DNA of 5,676 nt from UMGS1519 sp963621885. GTDB taxonomy: Bacteria > Actinomycetota > Coriobacteriia > Coriobacteriales > Eggerthellaceae. The translations under genes were made by a program, and so were the position numbers. Below, piece after piece: positions 1 through 5,470 of this stretch. Position 1 is the first letter of the stretch. Every line of letters begins with the position of its first letter. The stretch covers positions 1 through 5,676 of the forward strand of contig CAVFFT010000070.1 in NCBI GenBank assembly GCA_963621885.1, given 5' to 3'. The notes under the pieces were generated by a model that saw nothing but the letters and a program-made list of their open reading frames with translations, ran no database searches and was not told where the DNA came from.

Positions 1-1437
1 CTGCGCCTCACGTGCCGCATCAAGCGCGCCACGAGCCGCCTTCACACGCTCCTCTGCCGCTGCACGCGCCTCCTGGGCCACTTGCAGGCTCGCCTTGGCC
101 TCCTTGAGGCTTTGCGCGAGCTCCTCGGCACGCGTCTGCGATTCGACCGCACGGCGCGTCATATCGGCATCCTGAGCGTCAAGCAGACGCGCATCCGCCT
201 GTGCCGCTGCCGCCGCCTCAGCGGCCTTCTCACGCGTTTTCCGCAGGCGGGCATCGTCCTTCACAAGACGCGCCTCGTCCTTCTCGAGCGACGACACTTC
301 GCGACGCAATTCCTTAAGCGCCCGCGATGCCTCGTCGCGCTCATGCGAAACCCGCGAAAGATTCTCATCCGCCGCCGCGCGCTGGGCCTGCGCGTCTTTC
401 AGCGCGGCCTTCGATTTCGCCTCTTCGGCCTCCAAAGCCGCAAGACGGGCGCGGTCGGATTCTTGCTGCTCACGGCGCTGCGCGCTCACGAGCGCCGCCG
501 AGCGTTTCTTTTCCCTGATCATCGACAGGGCGGCATCGACACGATCGGCCGCGCGCGTCGCACGACGCAGCTGCTCGGCAAGCCCATCGACGCCATCGGT
601 ACGCTCGCGCAATTGCGCCTGCAGGTCTTGAAGGGATTTCTCCGCCTCGTGCACGCTTTGGCTTTGCGACTCAAGGCGCGCCGCAAGCTCTTTCTCGCTC
701 GCAAGCGTCTCATCCCACTTCTTCTGCAGCACCCGCAGGTCGTCAACCGCCAAATCAAGCGTGACCTGCGCGAGCTCCGATGTGAGACTCTGGTACGAAA
801 GGGCGCGCTTCGCTTTGCGCGCAAGCGGCTTCAGCTGCCGCTCCACTTCCCGATTGATATCGCGAATGCGCGCGAGATGCAGATCCATGCGCTCGATGCG
901 CCGCTCGCTGCGAGCCATGCGCTGCTTATGCTTGAGAACGCCGGCGGCCTCCTCAATCAGCGTGCGACGCTCTTCAGGACGCGAACGCAGCACGCTATCC
1001 AGATGGCCCTGGCTGATAATCGAATGGGTGTCCTGACCCAAACCCGAATCGTGCAGAATGTCGATGACATCCATGCGACGGCACAGGATCCCGTTGATGA
1101 GATATTCGCCTTCGCCGTTCCGGTAGAAACGGCGCGTGATGGACACCTCGTCGTAGTCGACTGGAAGCGTCGCATCGGAATTGTCGAGCACCAACTCGAC
1201 CTCGGCCATGCCCACCGGCTTGCGCGTCGAGCTGCCGGCGAAGATGACGTCCTCCATCGCCTGTCCGCGCAGATTGCGCGCATTGCGCTCGCCAAGCACC
1301 CAGCGAACCGCGTCAAGCACATTCGACTTACCCGAGCCATTCGGCCCGATGATCGCCGTAATGCCCGGCTCCATCGAAAGAACCGCACGGTCCGCAAACG
1401 ACTTGAAACCCTTGCAGGTAAGCGACTTCAGATACAT
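1..1437 (-). CDS. smc: Chromosome segregation ATPase SMC, N-terminal part (3' end cut by window edge)
   Basis: SMC is the core ATPase of the condensin-like SMC-ScpAB complex, which organises and segregates the chromosome. I translated the minus strand from the ATG at 1437-1435: 479 codons stay open to position 1, so the C-terminal 60% (hinge, return coiled coil, Walker B head) is outside the window. The N-terminal head is clear. It starts MYLKSLTCKGFKSFAD, has the Walker A loop GPNGSGKSN (residues 31-39), then RWVLGERNARNLRG (about 45-58), and a Q-loop/head region ISQGHLDSVL followed by RPEERRTLIEEAAGV (about 141-167). From about residue 170 onward it is Glu/Lys/Arg/Ala-rich heptad-like sequence, as expected for the long coiled coil. 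The ATG lies 6 bp after the rnc stop, and the ribosome binding site is weak, so translational coupling to rnc is likely. In B. subtilis and mycobacteria smc also lies just downstream of rnc. Identity is very secure. Confidence 0.97.
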   Translation of the reverse strand, partial: MYLKSLTCKGFKSFADRAVLSMEPGITAIIGPNGSGKSNVLDAVRWVLGERNARNLRGQAMEDVIFAGSSTRKPVGMAEVELVLDNSDATLPVDYDEVSITRRFYRNGEGEYLINGILCRRMDVIDILHDSGLGQDTHSIISQGHLDSVLRSRPEERRTLIEEAAGVLKHKQRMARSERRIERMDLHLARIRDINREVERQLKPLARKAKRALSYQSLTSELAQVTLDLAVDDLRVLQKKWDETLASEKELAARLESQSQSVHEAEKSLQDLQAQLRERTDGVDGLAEQLRRATRAADRVDAALSMIREKKRSAALVSAQRREQQESDRARLAALEAEEAKSKAALKDAQAQRAAADENLSRVSHERDEASRALKELRREVSSLEKDEARLVKDDARLRKTREKAAEAAAAAQADARLLDAQDADMTRRAVESQTRAEELAQSLKEAKASLQVAQEARAAAEERVKAARGALDAAREAQ

Positions 1438-1443
1438 GGGCGC

Positions 1444-2574
1444 CTAATCCGCGTTCTTGCTCGCGGGAGCGGATACAGATGCTTCCGTGGGTGCGGTTGC
1501 GCTCTCAGACGCCGTTGCGGCATTGGATGCCGGCACAGTCGCCTCAGCCGCAGACGCCGGTGCCGTGACGCCCTTAGGCATCACCGCGGCCGCAATTGGG
1601 GCGTTCACAACGGCCTCAGCCACCGGCGCCGCCGTCTCGGTCGCGCCCACCTGAGCAGCCTGGGATTCGCCCGCAGCGGCATTGACAGCGTTGCCCGCGA
1701 CATCGCCGGCAGCCGCGCCATTCTGGGCAGCGACATTCTGGGCGGCACCCGCTTGAACGGCGGTGCCTTCGCGCCGCGCCTTCCTATCAGCCACGCGCTG
1801 CTGCTTCTGGGCCTTCTTCGCGGCCTTCTTTTCCGCCTTGAGGCGCGCCTTCTGCTCACGCGGATTCAATTCGTCCCCGCGCTCCTCAAGCTCCCTCAAA
1901 GCCTCGGCAGCCGCCTTGCTTTCGCTTTCCTTCTTCGTACGGCCCACGCCACGCGCCAGACTCTGCATGCCGGCGAACACCGCCGACACGAAGGTGCGGT
2001 CATGCGGCGGGCCCTGCGTCTCGACAAGCTTGTACGTGGGCGTGATGCCCTCGGTCTGCAGCTTCTCCTGCAGCGCCGACTTCGGATTCTCGGGTCGCAC
2101 CGCAAGGTCATGGGTCATACGCGGAAGAAGCGTGCGCGAGATGAAGTCGCGCGCCACATTGAAGCCGCCGTCGATGTACAGCGCCGCGACAACGGCCTCG
2201 TACACGTTCTCAAGCGCCGAATGCATGCCGCGCTTGCCGGTTCCCACTTCGGAATCGCCAAAGATGATGACATCGGAAAATCCGAGCTCGCTTGCCACTT
2301 CGGAAAGCGTCGATCCCGCGACCAGCGCCACCTTGATGCGTGTCAGGCCGCCCTCGTCGAGGTCCTTGAACTTCTCGAAGGCCGCCATCGCGACAATGAC
2401 GCCCAGGACGCTGTCGCCCAGGAACTCGAGGCGCTCATAAGAATACTGAATCGGTTTGCCCTCCGCCGCCGACGGGTGCGTGATGGCGGAAAGGATCGCC
2501 TGCTTGTTCTTGAAGGTGTAGCCCAGAATCTCCTGAATACGCTCGATGCGTTCGAGCTCTTCAACACTCTCCAT
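1444..2574 (-). CDS. rnc: Ribonuclease III with long basic/Ala-rich C-terminal tail
   Basis: RNase III cleaves double-stranded RNA in rRNA processing and mRNA turnover. The product is 376 aa, whereas E. coli RNase III is 226 aa. I chose the ATG at 2574-2572 because GGAGG at 2588-2584 lies 9 nt upstream; the longer open frame only adds Arg-rich sequence inside the end of plsX. Domains in order: the endonuclease domain at about 6-155, with signature ERLEFLGDSVLG at 47-58 (Glu47, Glu50 and Asp54 match E. coli E38, E41, D45), Glu74 in the DEGG segment matching E65, and Glu126 matching E117; then a dsRNA-binding domain at about 163-231 ending in a KKESESKAAAEALREL helix. The residue equivalent to E. 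coli Asp114 is Asn123. A tail follows: residues 239-268 hold 14 Lys/Arg in 30, and 271-376 is about 38% Ala with only two Lys and no Arg, so probably disordered. It starts 4 bp after the plsX stop and ends 6 bp before smc. Confidence 0.96.
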   Translation of the reverse strand: MESVEELERIERIQEILGYTFKNKQAILSAITHPSAAEGKPIQYSYERLEFLGDSVLGVIVAMAAFEKFKDLDEGGLTRIKVALVAGSTLSEVASELGFSDVIIFGDSEVGTGKRGMHSALENVYEAVVAALYIDGGFNVARDFISRTLLPRMTHDLAVRPENPKSALQEKLQTEGITPTYKLVETQGPPHDRTFVSAVFAGMQSLARGVGRTKKESESKAAAEALRELEERGDELNPREQKARLKAEKKAAKKAQKQQRVADRKARREGTAVQAGAAQNVAAQNGAAAGDVAGNAVNAAAGESQAAQVGATETAAPVAEAVVNAPIAAAVMPKGVTAPASAAEATVPASNAATASESATAPTEASVSAPASKNAD

Positions 2575-2578
2575 GCGC

Positions 2579-3595
2579 CTACGCCTCCGAGGAAGCCGCC
2601 TGCGCCTCAACTTCAAACGCAGCGGTAATCTTCTCGCTCAAGCCCGACTCGACCGAACGCAGCGCGAGGGCGAGCGAGTTCTTGACGGCAAGCGGCGAGG
2701 ACGAGCCATGCCCGATGAAGACCGGCTTACGCAAGCCCAGCACGGGAGCGGCACCAAAGGTGTCGGGGTCGATCGAGCTCTTCAGCTGGTGAATCGACGG
2801 CATGAGTACAGCGGCAGCCTTCTGCGCCTCGGGAGATGCCATAAGGATGCGCCCGAATTCGCCAAACAGCGTGCTTCCGACTCCTTCGAGGGTCTTCAAA
2901 GCCACATTGCCAGTAAAGCCGTCGGTAACAACAACATCGCAGGTGCCCGCCAGAATATCGCGGCCTTCGCAGTTGCCTGCAAAACCAGGCAGCTCCTGCT
3001 TGAGGAGCGCGTGGGCCTCCTGCGCGAAGGTCGAACCCTTCGTCTCCTCTTCCCCGATATTGAGAAGGCAGACCTTGGGCGACTCGACACCGTAGACCTC
3101 CTTCGCGTACAGCTGCGCCATGCGAGCGAACTGTACGAGGTACTCCGGCTTGCAGTCGGCATTGGCACCGACATCGCACATCACGGTTTGACGCTTCGGA
3201 GACGGCACGCGCGTGCACAGGGCAGGACGCGAAACGCCCGGCGCGCGACGAATCACCATCGTCGCCGCGGTAAAGCAAGCGCCTGTCGAACCGGCGCTGT
3301 AAAAGGCATCGGCGCGACCCTCCTTCACGAGCTTGCACGCCACCACAATCGAGGAATCCGGCTTCGCCTTGAATGCCTGCGCCGGATGCTCCTCCATGCC
3401 AATCACCTGCGAGCAGGCGACCGCTTCGCAACGCTCATGCTCCTGCGCGAAGGGCTCGACGACCTCGGGAAGGCCGCAGAGAAGGACCTCAAGGCCCGGA
3501 AACTCCGCAAGAGCGTCGGCAACACCCGCGAGGACGACCTCAGGCGCCTTATCGCCGCCCATGGCATCCACAGCGACCGTCACGTTCCTATTCAT
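2579..3595 (-). CDS. plsX: Phosphate acyltransferase PlsX
   Basis: PlsX converts acyl-ACP and inorganic phosphate to acyl-phosphate, the donor that PlsY uses to acylate glycerol-3-phosphate in phospholipid synthesis. It is a peripheral membrane enzyme. The 338-aa product is full length for the family. Visible conserved blocks are VAVDAMGGDKAPE (7-19), YSAGSTGA (99-106), DVGANADCKPEYL (141-153), NIGEEETKG (179-187), DVVVTDGFTGNVALKTLEG (220-238) and PVFIGHGSSSPLAVKN (291-306). The ATG at 3595-3593 is preceded by AAGGAG at 3607-3602 with a 6-nt spacer, a strong ribosome binding site. It is the first gene of the plsX-rnc-smc operon and has its own promoter upstream, separated from rpmF by a terminator. 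In B. subtilis fabD, fabG and acpP lie between plsX and rnc; here they are absent. Confidence 0.97.
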   Translation of the reverse strand: MNRNVTVAVDAMGGDKAPEVVLAGVADALAEFPGLEVLLCGLPEVVEPFAQEHERCEAVACSQVIGMEEHPAQAFKAKPDSSIVVACKLVKEGRADAFYSAGSTGACFTAATMVIRRAPGVSRPALCTRVPSPKRQTVMCDVGANADCKPEYLVQFARMAQLYAKEVYGVESPKVCLLNIGEEETKGSTFAQEAHALLKQELPGFAGNCEGRDILAGTCDVVVTDGFTGNVALKTLEGVGSTLFGEFGRILMASPEAQKAAAVLMPSIHQLKSSIDPDTFGAAPVLGLRKPVFIGHGSSSPLAVKNSLALALRSVESGLSEKITAAFEVEAQAASSEA

Positions 3596-3666
3596 GAATC
3601 ACTCCTTGTTTTCCAAGTTTGGGAAAGACGCCAAGCCCATCGTTTTCGCATTTCACGCGAAAGCCA

Positions 3667-3709
3667 CCGGCTTGAAGCCATTCAATCCAATCAATTATAC
3701 GCAAGCCGG
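3667..3709. repeat. 8-bp inverted repeat bracketing the plsX -10 box (candidate operator)
   Basis: CCGGCTTG at 3667-3674 is the exact reverse complement of CAAGCCGG at 3702-3709, with 27 bp between, so the arm centres are 35 bp apart. One arm lies in the spacer between -35 and -10; the other lies in the predicted transcript leader. A second small palindrome, AAGCC-ACC-GGCTT at 3661-3673, overlaps the downstream arm. The placement suits a repressor site or a looped pair of half sites, but no known regulator is recognised and chance is possible. Confidence 0.35.
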
Positions 3710-3724
3710 CAAACGGAAGGACAA
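3694..3724 (-). promoter_or_regulatory. Predicted promoter of the plsX-rnc-smc operon
   Basis: On the minus strand there is a perfect TATAAT -10 box at 3699-3694. The best -35 candidate is TTGTCC at 3724-3719, a four-of-six match to TTGACA, with a rather long 19-bp spacer. Transcription would start near 3687 and give a 5' leader of about 90 nt before plsX. An 8-bp perfect inverted repeat (CCGGCTTG at 3667-3674, CAAGCCGG at 3702-3709) brackets the -10 box. The -10 is convincing and the -35 is less so. Confidence 0.6.
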
Positions 3725-3785
3725 CGCCCCCGTTCAAGCACATAAAAGGAGCGGGAGTCACATATGAAAGTGGGACTTGCGTATG

Positions 3786-3815
3786 AAAAAAGAGCCGGGG
3801 AATCATCCTCGGCTC
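3786..3815 (-). terminator. Intrinsic terminator after rpmF
   Basis: Read on the minus strand, GAGCCGAGG, loop ATGATT, CCCCGGCTC form a 9-position stem with a single A-C mismatch, followed directly by six T residues (3791-3786). It lies 31 bp past the rpmF stop. There is no T run on the plus-strand side, so it is one-directional. It should largely separate rpmF transcription from plsX. Confidence 0.88.
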
Positions 3816-3846
3816 CATCTTCAACTTCGTGCTCACCGTTCGTGAA

Positions 3847-4026
3847 CTATGCGGTCTCGATGACCTCGCGATCGCGATAGTAACCGCAGTTGCCGCAAAC
3901 CCTATGCGGAAGCTTCACTTCGCCGCACTGGGGGCAGACCGAACGCGCGGGTGCCGAAATCTTCATGTTTGCGCTCCGACGCGAATGGGTACGCGCGCGG
4001 CCTGTTTTCCTTTTGGGTACTGCCAT
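3847..4026 (-). CDS. rpmF: 50S ribosomal protein L32 (zinc-binding form)
   Basis: L32 is a small, basic protein of the large ribosomal subunit. The 59-aa product starts MAVPKRKTGRARTHSRRSAN, typical of the family, and is a full-length L32. It keeps the zinc ribbon pairs CPQC (31-34) and CGNC (44-47), so it is the cysteine-containing (C+) form rather than a zinc-independent paralogue. The ATG at 4026-4024 has AAAGGAG at 4039-4033 with a 6-nt spacer, a strong ribosome binding site that fixes the start; upstream in-frame codons extend into the promoter and are not credible. It has its own promoter in the gap after the YceD gene and a terminator just downstream. YceD-rpmF adjacency is widespread in bacteria and fits the role of YceD in large-subunit rRNA accumulation. 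Confidence 0.97.
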   Translation of the reverse strand: MAVPKRKTGRARTHSRRSANMKISAPARSVCPQCGEVKLPHRVCGNCGYYRDREVIETA

Positions 4027-4079
4027 TGTTAACTCCTTTACGACGAGCAAAGCCCGGTTCACTTCAAACGCGAAAAAAT

Positions 4080-4108
4080 AGTATAGACATACCTGTTGAA
4101 AGATGCAA
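4080..4108 (-). promoter_or_regulatory. Predicted promoter of rpmF
   Basis: On the minus strand TTGCAT (4108-4103) and TATACT (4085-4080) are separated by exactly 17 bp, a good match to the housekeeping sigma consensus. The predicted start near 4073 gives a leader of about 47 nt to the rpmF ATG. This lets L32 be made independently of the upstream genes, although read-through from the YceD gene is also possible because no U-tract-coupled terminator is seen in the gap. Confidence 0.7.
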
Positions 4109-4121
4109 GAAACATCTTCAA
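4096..4121. repeat. Inverted repeat covering the rpmF -35 box
   Basis: TTGAA-(A)-GATG at 4096-4105 pairs with CATC-TTCAA at 4113-4121 across the 7-nt loop CAAGAAA: nine base pairs with one bulged base. It contains the complete -35 hexamer of the predicted rpmF promoter (4103-4108). It could be an operator, or a hairpin at the 3' end of the upstream YceD transcript. The nearest T run lies 20 nt further downstream, so it is not a canonical intrinsic terminator. Confidence 0.4.
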
Positions 4122-4170
4122 AGGCTGGCTGATACACATCTCGTGCACAAATCAGCGCGGCTATGCAACC

Positions 4171-4731
4171 TCAGTTCTCGAAATGATAGTTCTTCAGGGC
4201 CGCAAACGGGTTCGCGGCAACCTCAAAATCCGGGTCCGGCTCGATAGAGCAGTCGCACGGCCCCTCGTTGAGGTTCGCACCGCAATTCGGGCACAGGCCC
4301 GCGCAATCATCGTCATGCAACGGCACAAGCGGAACAGCTAGCGTCAGCGCGGCCGTCAGAAACGGAGCGATATCCACTCCCCGGCGATCGTCGAGAACGA
4401 GATACTCCCCCTCTTCGACACCTTCGGGAAGATTGTCGCCCGGATCGACCCGAAACACGTAGCCTTCGATCTCGCCATCCAAATCGAGCTCAAACGGCTC
4501 GAGACAGCGAGAGCAATCGGTTTCCGCACGACCCTCGATTGTGCCCGTGAAAAGCAGCATGTCGTTCTCGGGGTGCGTCACCGTCACGTCCCACGACAAA
4601 GGCGTCTGAAAACGCCACGCATCAGGCCCCACCGTCATCGTGGGGATATCGAAGGAGCCTGAATACTCCGCGCCGTCATCAAGCTCGGAAAGCTGATCGG
4701 GAAGGCTGAGATATGTCTGGTTATCCGCCAC
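4171..4731 (-). CDS. yceD: YceD/DUF177 family protein (large-subunit rRNA accumulation)
   Basis: Members of this family (DUF177, E. coli YceD) are needed for normal 23S rRNA accumulation; the molecular role is poorly defined. The 186-aa product shows the family core TDCSRCLEPFELDLDGEIEG (71-90), then an acidic stretch (VDPGDNLPEGVEEGEY, 95-110), DIAPFLTAAL (120-129), and the C-terminal block LVPLHDDDCAGLCPNCGANL (135-154). It has seven Cys (73, 76, 143, 147, 150, 159, 161), which could bind a metal, although this is inferred only. It ends with NPFAALKNYHFEN. The start is GTG at 4731-4729, overlapping the preceding TAG stop by one base (TAGTG), with no clear ribosome binding site, so translational coupling to the upstream gene is expected. 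It is followed by a 144-bp gap, then rpmF, the usual neighbour. Confidence 0.93.
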   Translation of the reverse strand: MADNQTYLSLPDQLSELDDGAEYSGSFDIPTMTVGPDAWRFQTPLSWDVTVTHPENDMLLFTGTIEGRAETDCSRCLEPFELDLDGEIEGYVFRVDPGDNLPEGVEEGEYLVLDDRRGVDIAPFLTAALTLAVPLVPLHDDDCAGLCPNCGANLNEGPCDCSIEPDPDFEVAANPFAALKNYHFEN

Positions 4732-5216
4732 TAGCGAGAAGGCCCTGAACCGCCGGAAATGGCGTTCGCGTTGAGCCTATCGCGGCAGCGACGCACATTG
4801 GAGATCAGCGTGTCGAGGCTCTGCTCCACGTGGCTGAAAACCTCGTCGGCGTAGTCTTCAGCGCCAGCGCGCGTCTCACGCTCGAGCTCGCGGGCATCGG
4901 CCATGATGGTATCGGCCTGCTGCTGTGCGATGCGAACGATTTCCTGCTCGCTTGCAATGGTCATCGCCTGCGAACGCGCGTCTTCAATCATGCGATTCGC
5001 TTCTGCCTCGGCATCGTCGAGCAGGCTCTGGCGCTCGCGCACGATCTGGCGGCTCTGAGCGAACTCGCTCGGGAAAAGATCGCGAATCTCATCAATGATC
5101 TCGAATGCGGCGACCGCGTCGACCTGCTTCAGATTACGGTTACCGAAGACGGGCTTGGCGTCTTCGAGGAGAATCGACAGTTCGTCGATAAGGCCCATGA
5201 CTCCGGTTTCGTCCAT
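4731..5216 (-). CDS. SepIVA/DivIVA-like coiled-coil protein
   Basis: This predicted cytoplasmic 161-aa protein has no signal peptide or membrane segment. Residues 1-50 form a short N-terminal module (MDETGVMGLIDELSILLEDA..., then FEIIDEIRDLFPSEF at 38-52). Residues about 53-140 are a long Glu/Ala/Arg-rich helical region with repeated A-D-A-like steps typical of DivIVA and ATP synthase b-like coiled coils. The end has SLDTLISNVRRCRDRL (133-148) and a Gly/Ser tail. From memory this resembles mycobacterial SepIVA, a septation and envelope-growth factor, in both the start (a DDI-K/R-D motif before P-x-E) and the C-terminal segment, and it occupies the same place upstream of a DUF177 gene. SepIVA is about 245 aa, so the coiled coil is shorter here. 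The ATG at 5216-5214 was chosen over an upstream one because AAAGGA lies 6 nt before it. Its stop overlaps the YceD start. The function is inferred. Confidence 0.85.
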   Translation of the reverse strand: MDETGVMGLIDELSILLEDAKPVFGNRNLKQVDAVAAFEIIDEIRDLFPSEFAQSRQIVRERQSLLDDAEAEANRMIEDARSQAMTIASEQEIVRIAQQQADTIMADARELERETRAGAEDYADEVFSHVEQSLDTLISNVRRCRDRLNANAISGGSGPSR

Positions 5217-5279
5217 GGCGTTCCTTTCATTGCTGCATTTATGTTGCGTGGTGCAGGCATACGCCCGCATATTGCCAAG

Positions 5280-5310
5280 ATGATACCACATGGCGTGGTG
5301 GATAGGTCAA
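5280..5310 (-). promoter_or_regulatory. Predicted extended -10 promoter of the SepIVA-like/yceD operon
   Basis: On the minus strand TGGTATCAT gives an extended -10 (TGn followed by TATCAT, 5285-5280), with TTGACC at 5310-5305 as -35 and a long spacer of 19 bp, which the extended -10 could compensate for. The start would be near 5273, with a leader of about 57 nt. The transporter terminator upstream supports a new transcription unit beginning here. Confidence 0.55.
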
Positions 5311-5322
5311 ACAGGGCGCTTT

Positions 5323-5341
5323 GAAGCCGTCTGGCGGCTTC
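5323..5341. repeat. 7-bp perfect inverted repeat just upstream of the -35 box
   Basis: GAAGCCG (5323-5329) and CGGCTTC (5335-5341) are perfect reverse complements around the 5-nt loop TCTGG. No T run follows on either strand, so it is not an intrinsic terminator. It ends 12 bp upstream of the predicted -35, a plausible activator or repressor position. The AAGCC...GGCTT core also appears near the plsX promoter (3661-3673). Confidence 0.35.
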
Positions 5342-5417
5342 CAATAGCATGCCCCGCGTTACACGAGCACTTCAGCGAACGCTCTCGCTGAGCGCAACCG
5401 TCTACCAGCTGCCAACG

Positions 5418-5447
5418 AAAAGGGCGGCCCCCCGAAGGAGCCGCCCC
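5418..5447 (-). terminator. Strong intrinsic terminator of the transporter gene
   Basis: On the minus strand GGGCGGCTCC pairs with GGGGCCGCCC (10 bp, nine Watson-Crick and one G-T) around a TTCGG loop, followed by TTTT (5421-5418). It lies 23 bp beyond the transporter stop codon. The GC-rich stem should be very stable. On the plus strand no T run follows, so termination is for minus-strand transcription only. Confidence 0.9.
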
Positions 5448-5470
5448 GAAAGCCCTATGGCGCGTCAGGC

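Noticed and set aside
82..2628. An 848-codon open frame on the plus strand opposite smc and rnc
   Set aside because: It is codon-aligned antisense to both genes, which share a frame, and stays open because TTA, CTA and TCA codons are rare in this GC-rich genome. The predicted protein is Arg/Leu/His-rich low-quality sequence, while the minus strand encodes clear SMC and RNase III.
2546..3745. A 399-codon open frame on the plus strand opposite plsX
   Set aside because: It is codon-aligned antisense to plsX with the same cause; no recognisable domain, and it runs into the plsX promoter region.
3588..3836. An 82-codon minus-strand frame between rpmF and plsX
   Set aside because: It begins upstream of and spans the rpmF terminator, covers the plsX promoter and ribosome binding site, and overlaps the plsX start. 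No family is recognised, so it is treated as non-coding.
5217..5291. An upstream ATG that would add 25 residues to the SepIVA-like protein
   Set aside because: The extension would start upstream of the predicted transcription start and overlap the -10 region, whereas the ATG at 5216 has AAAGGA correctly spaced.
4830..5324. A 164-codon plus-strand frame opposite the SepIVA-like gene
   Set aside because: Antisense shadow of a coiled-coil gene, covering its promoter; the minus-strand gene has a good ribosome binding site and fits the operon.
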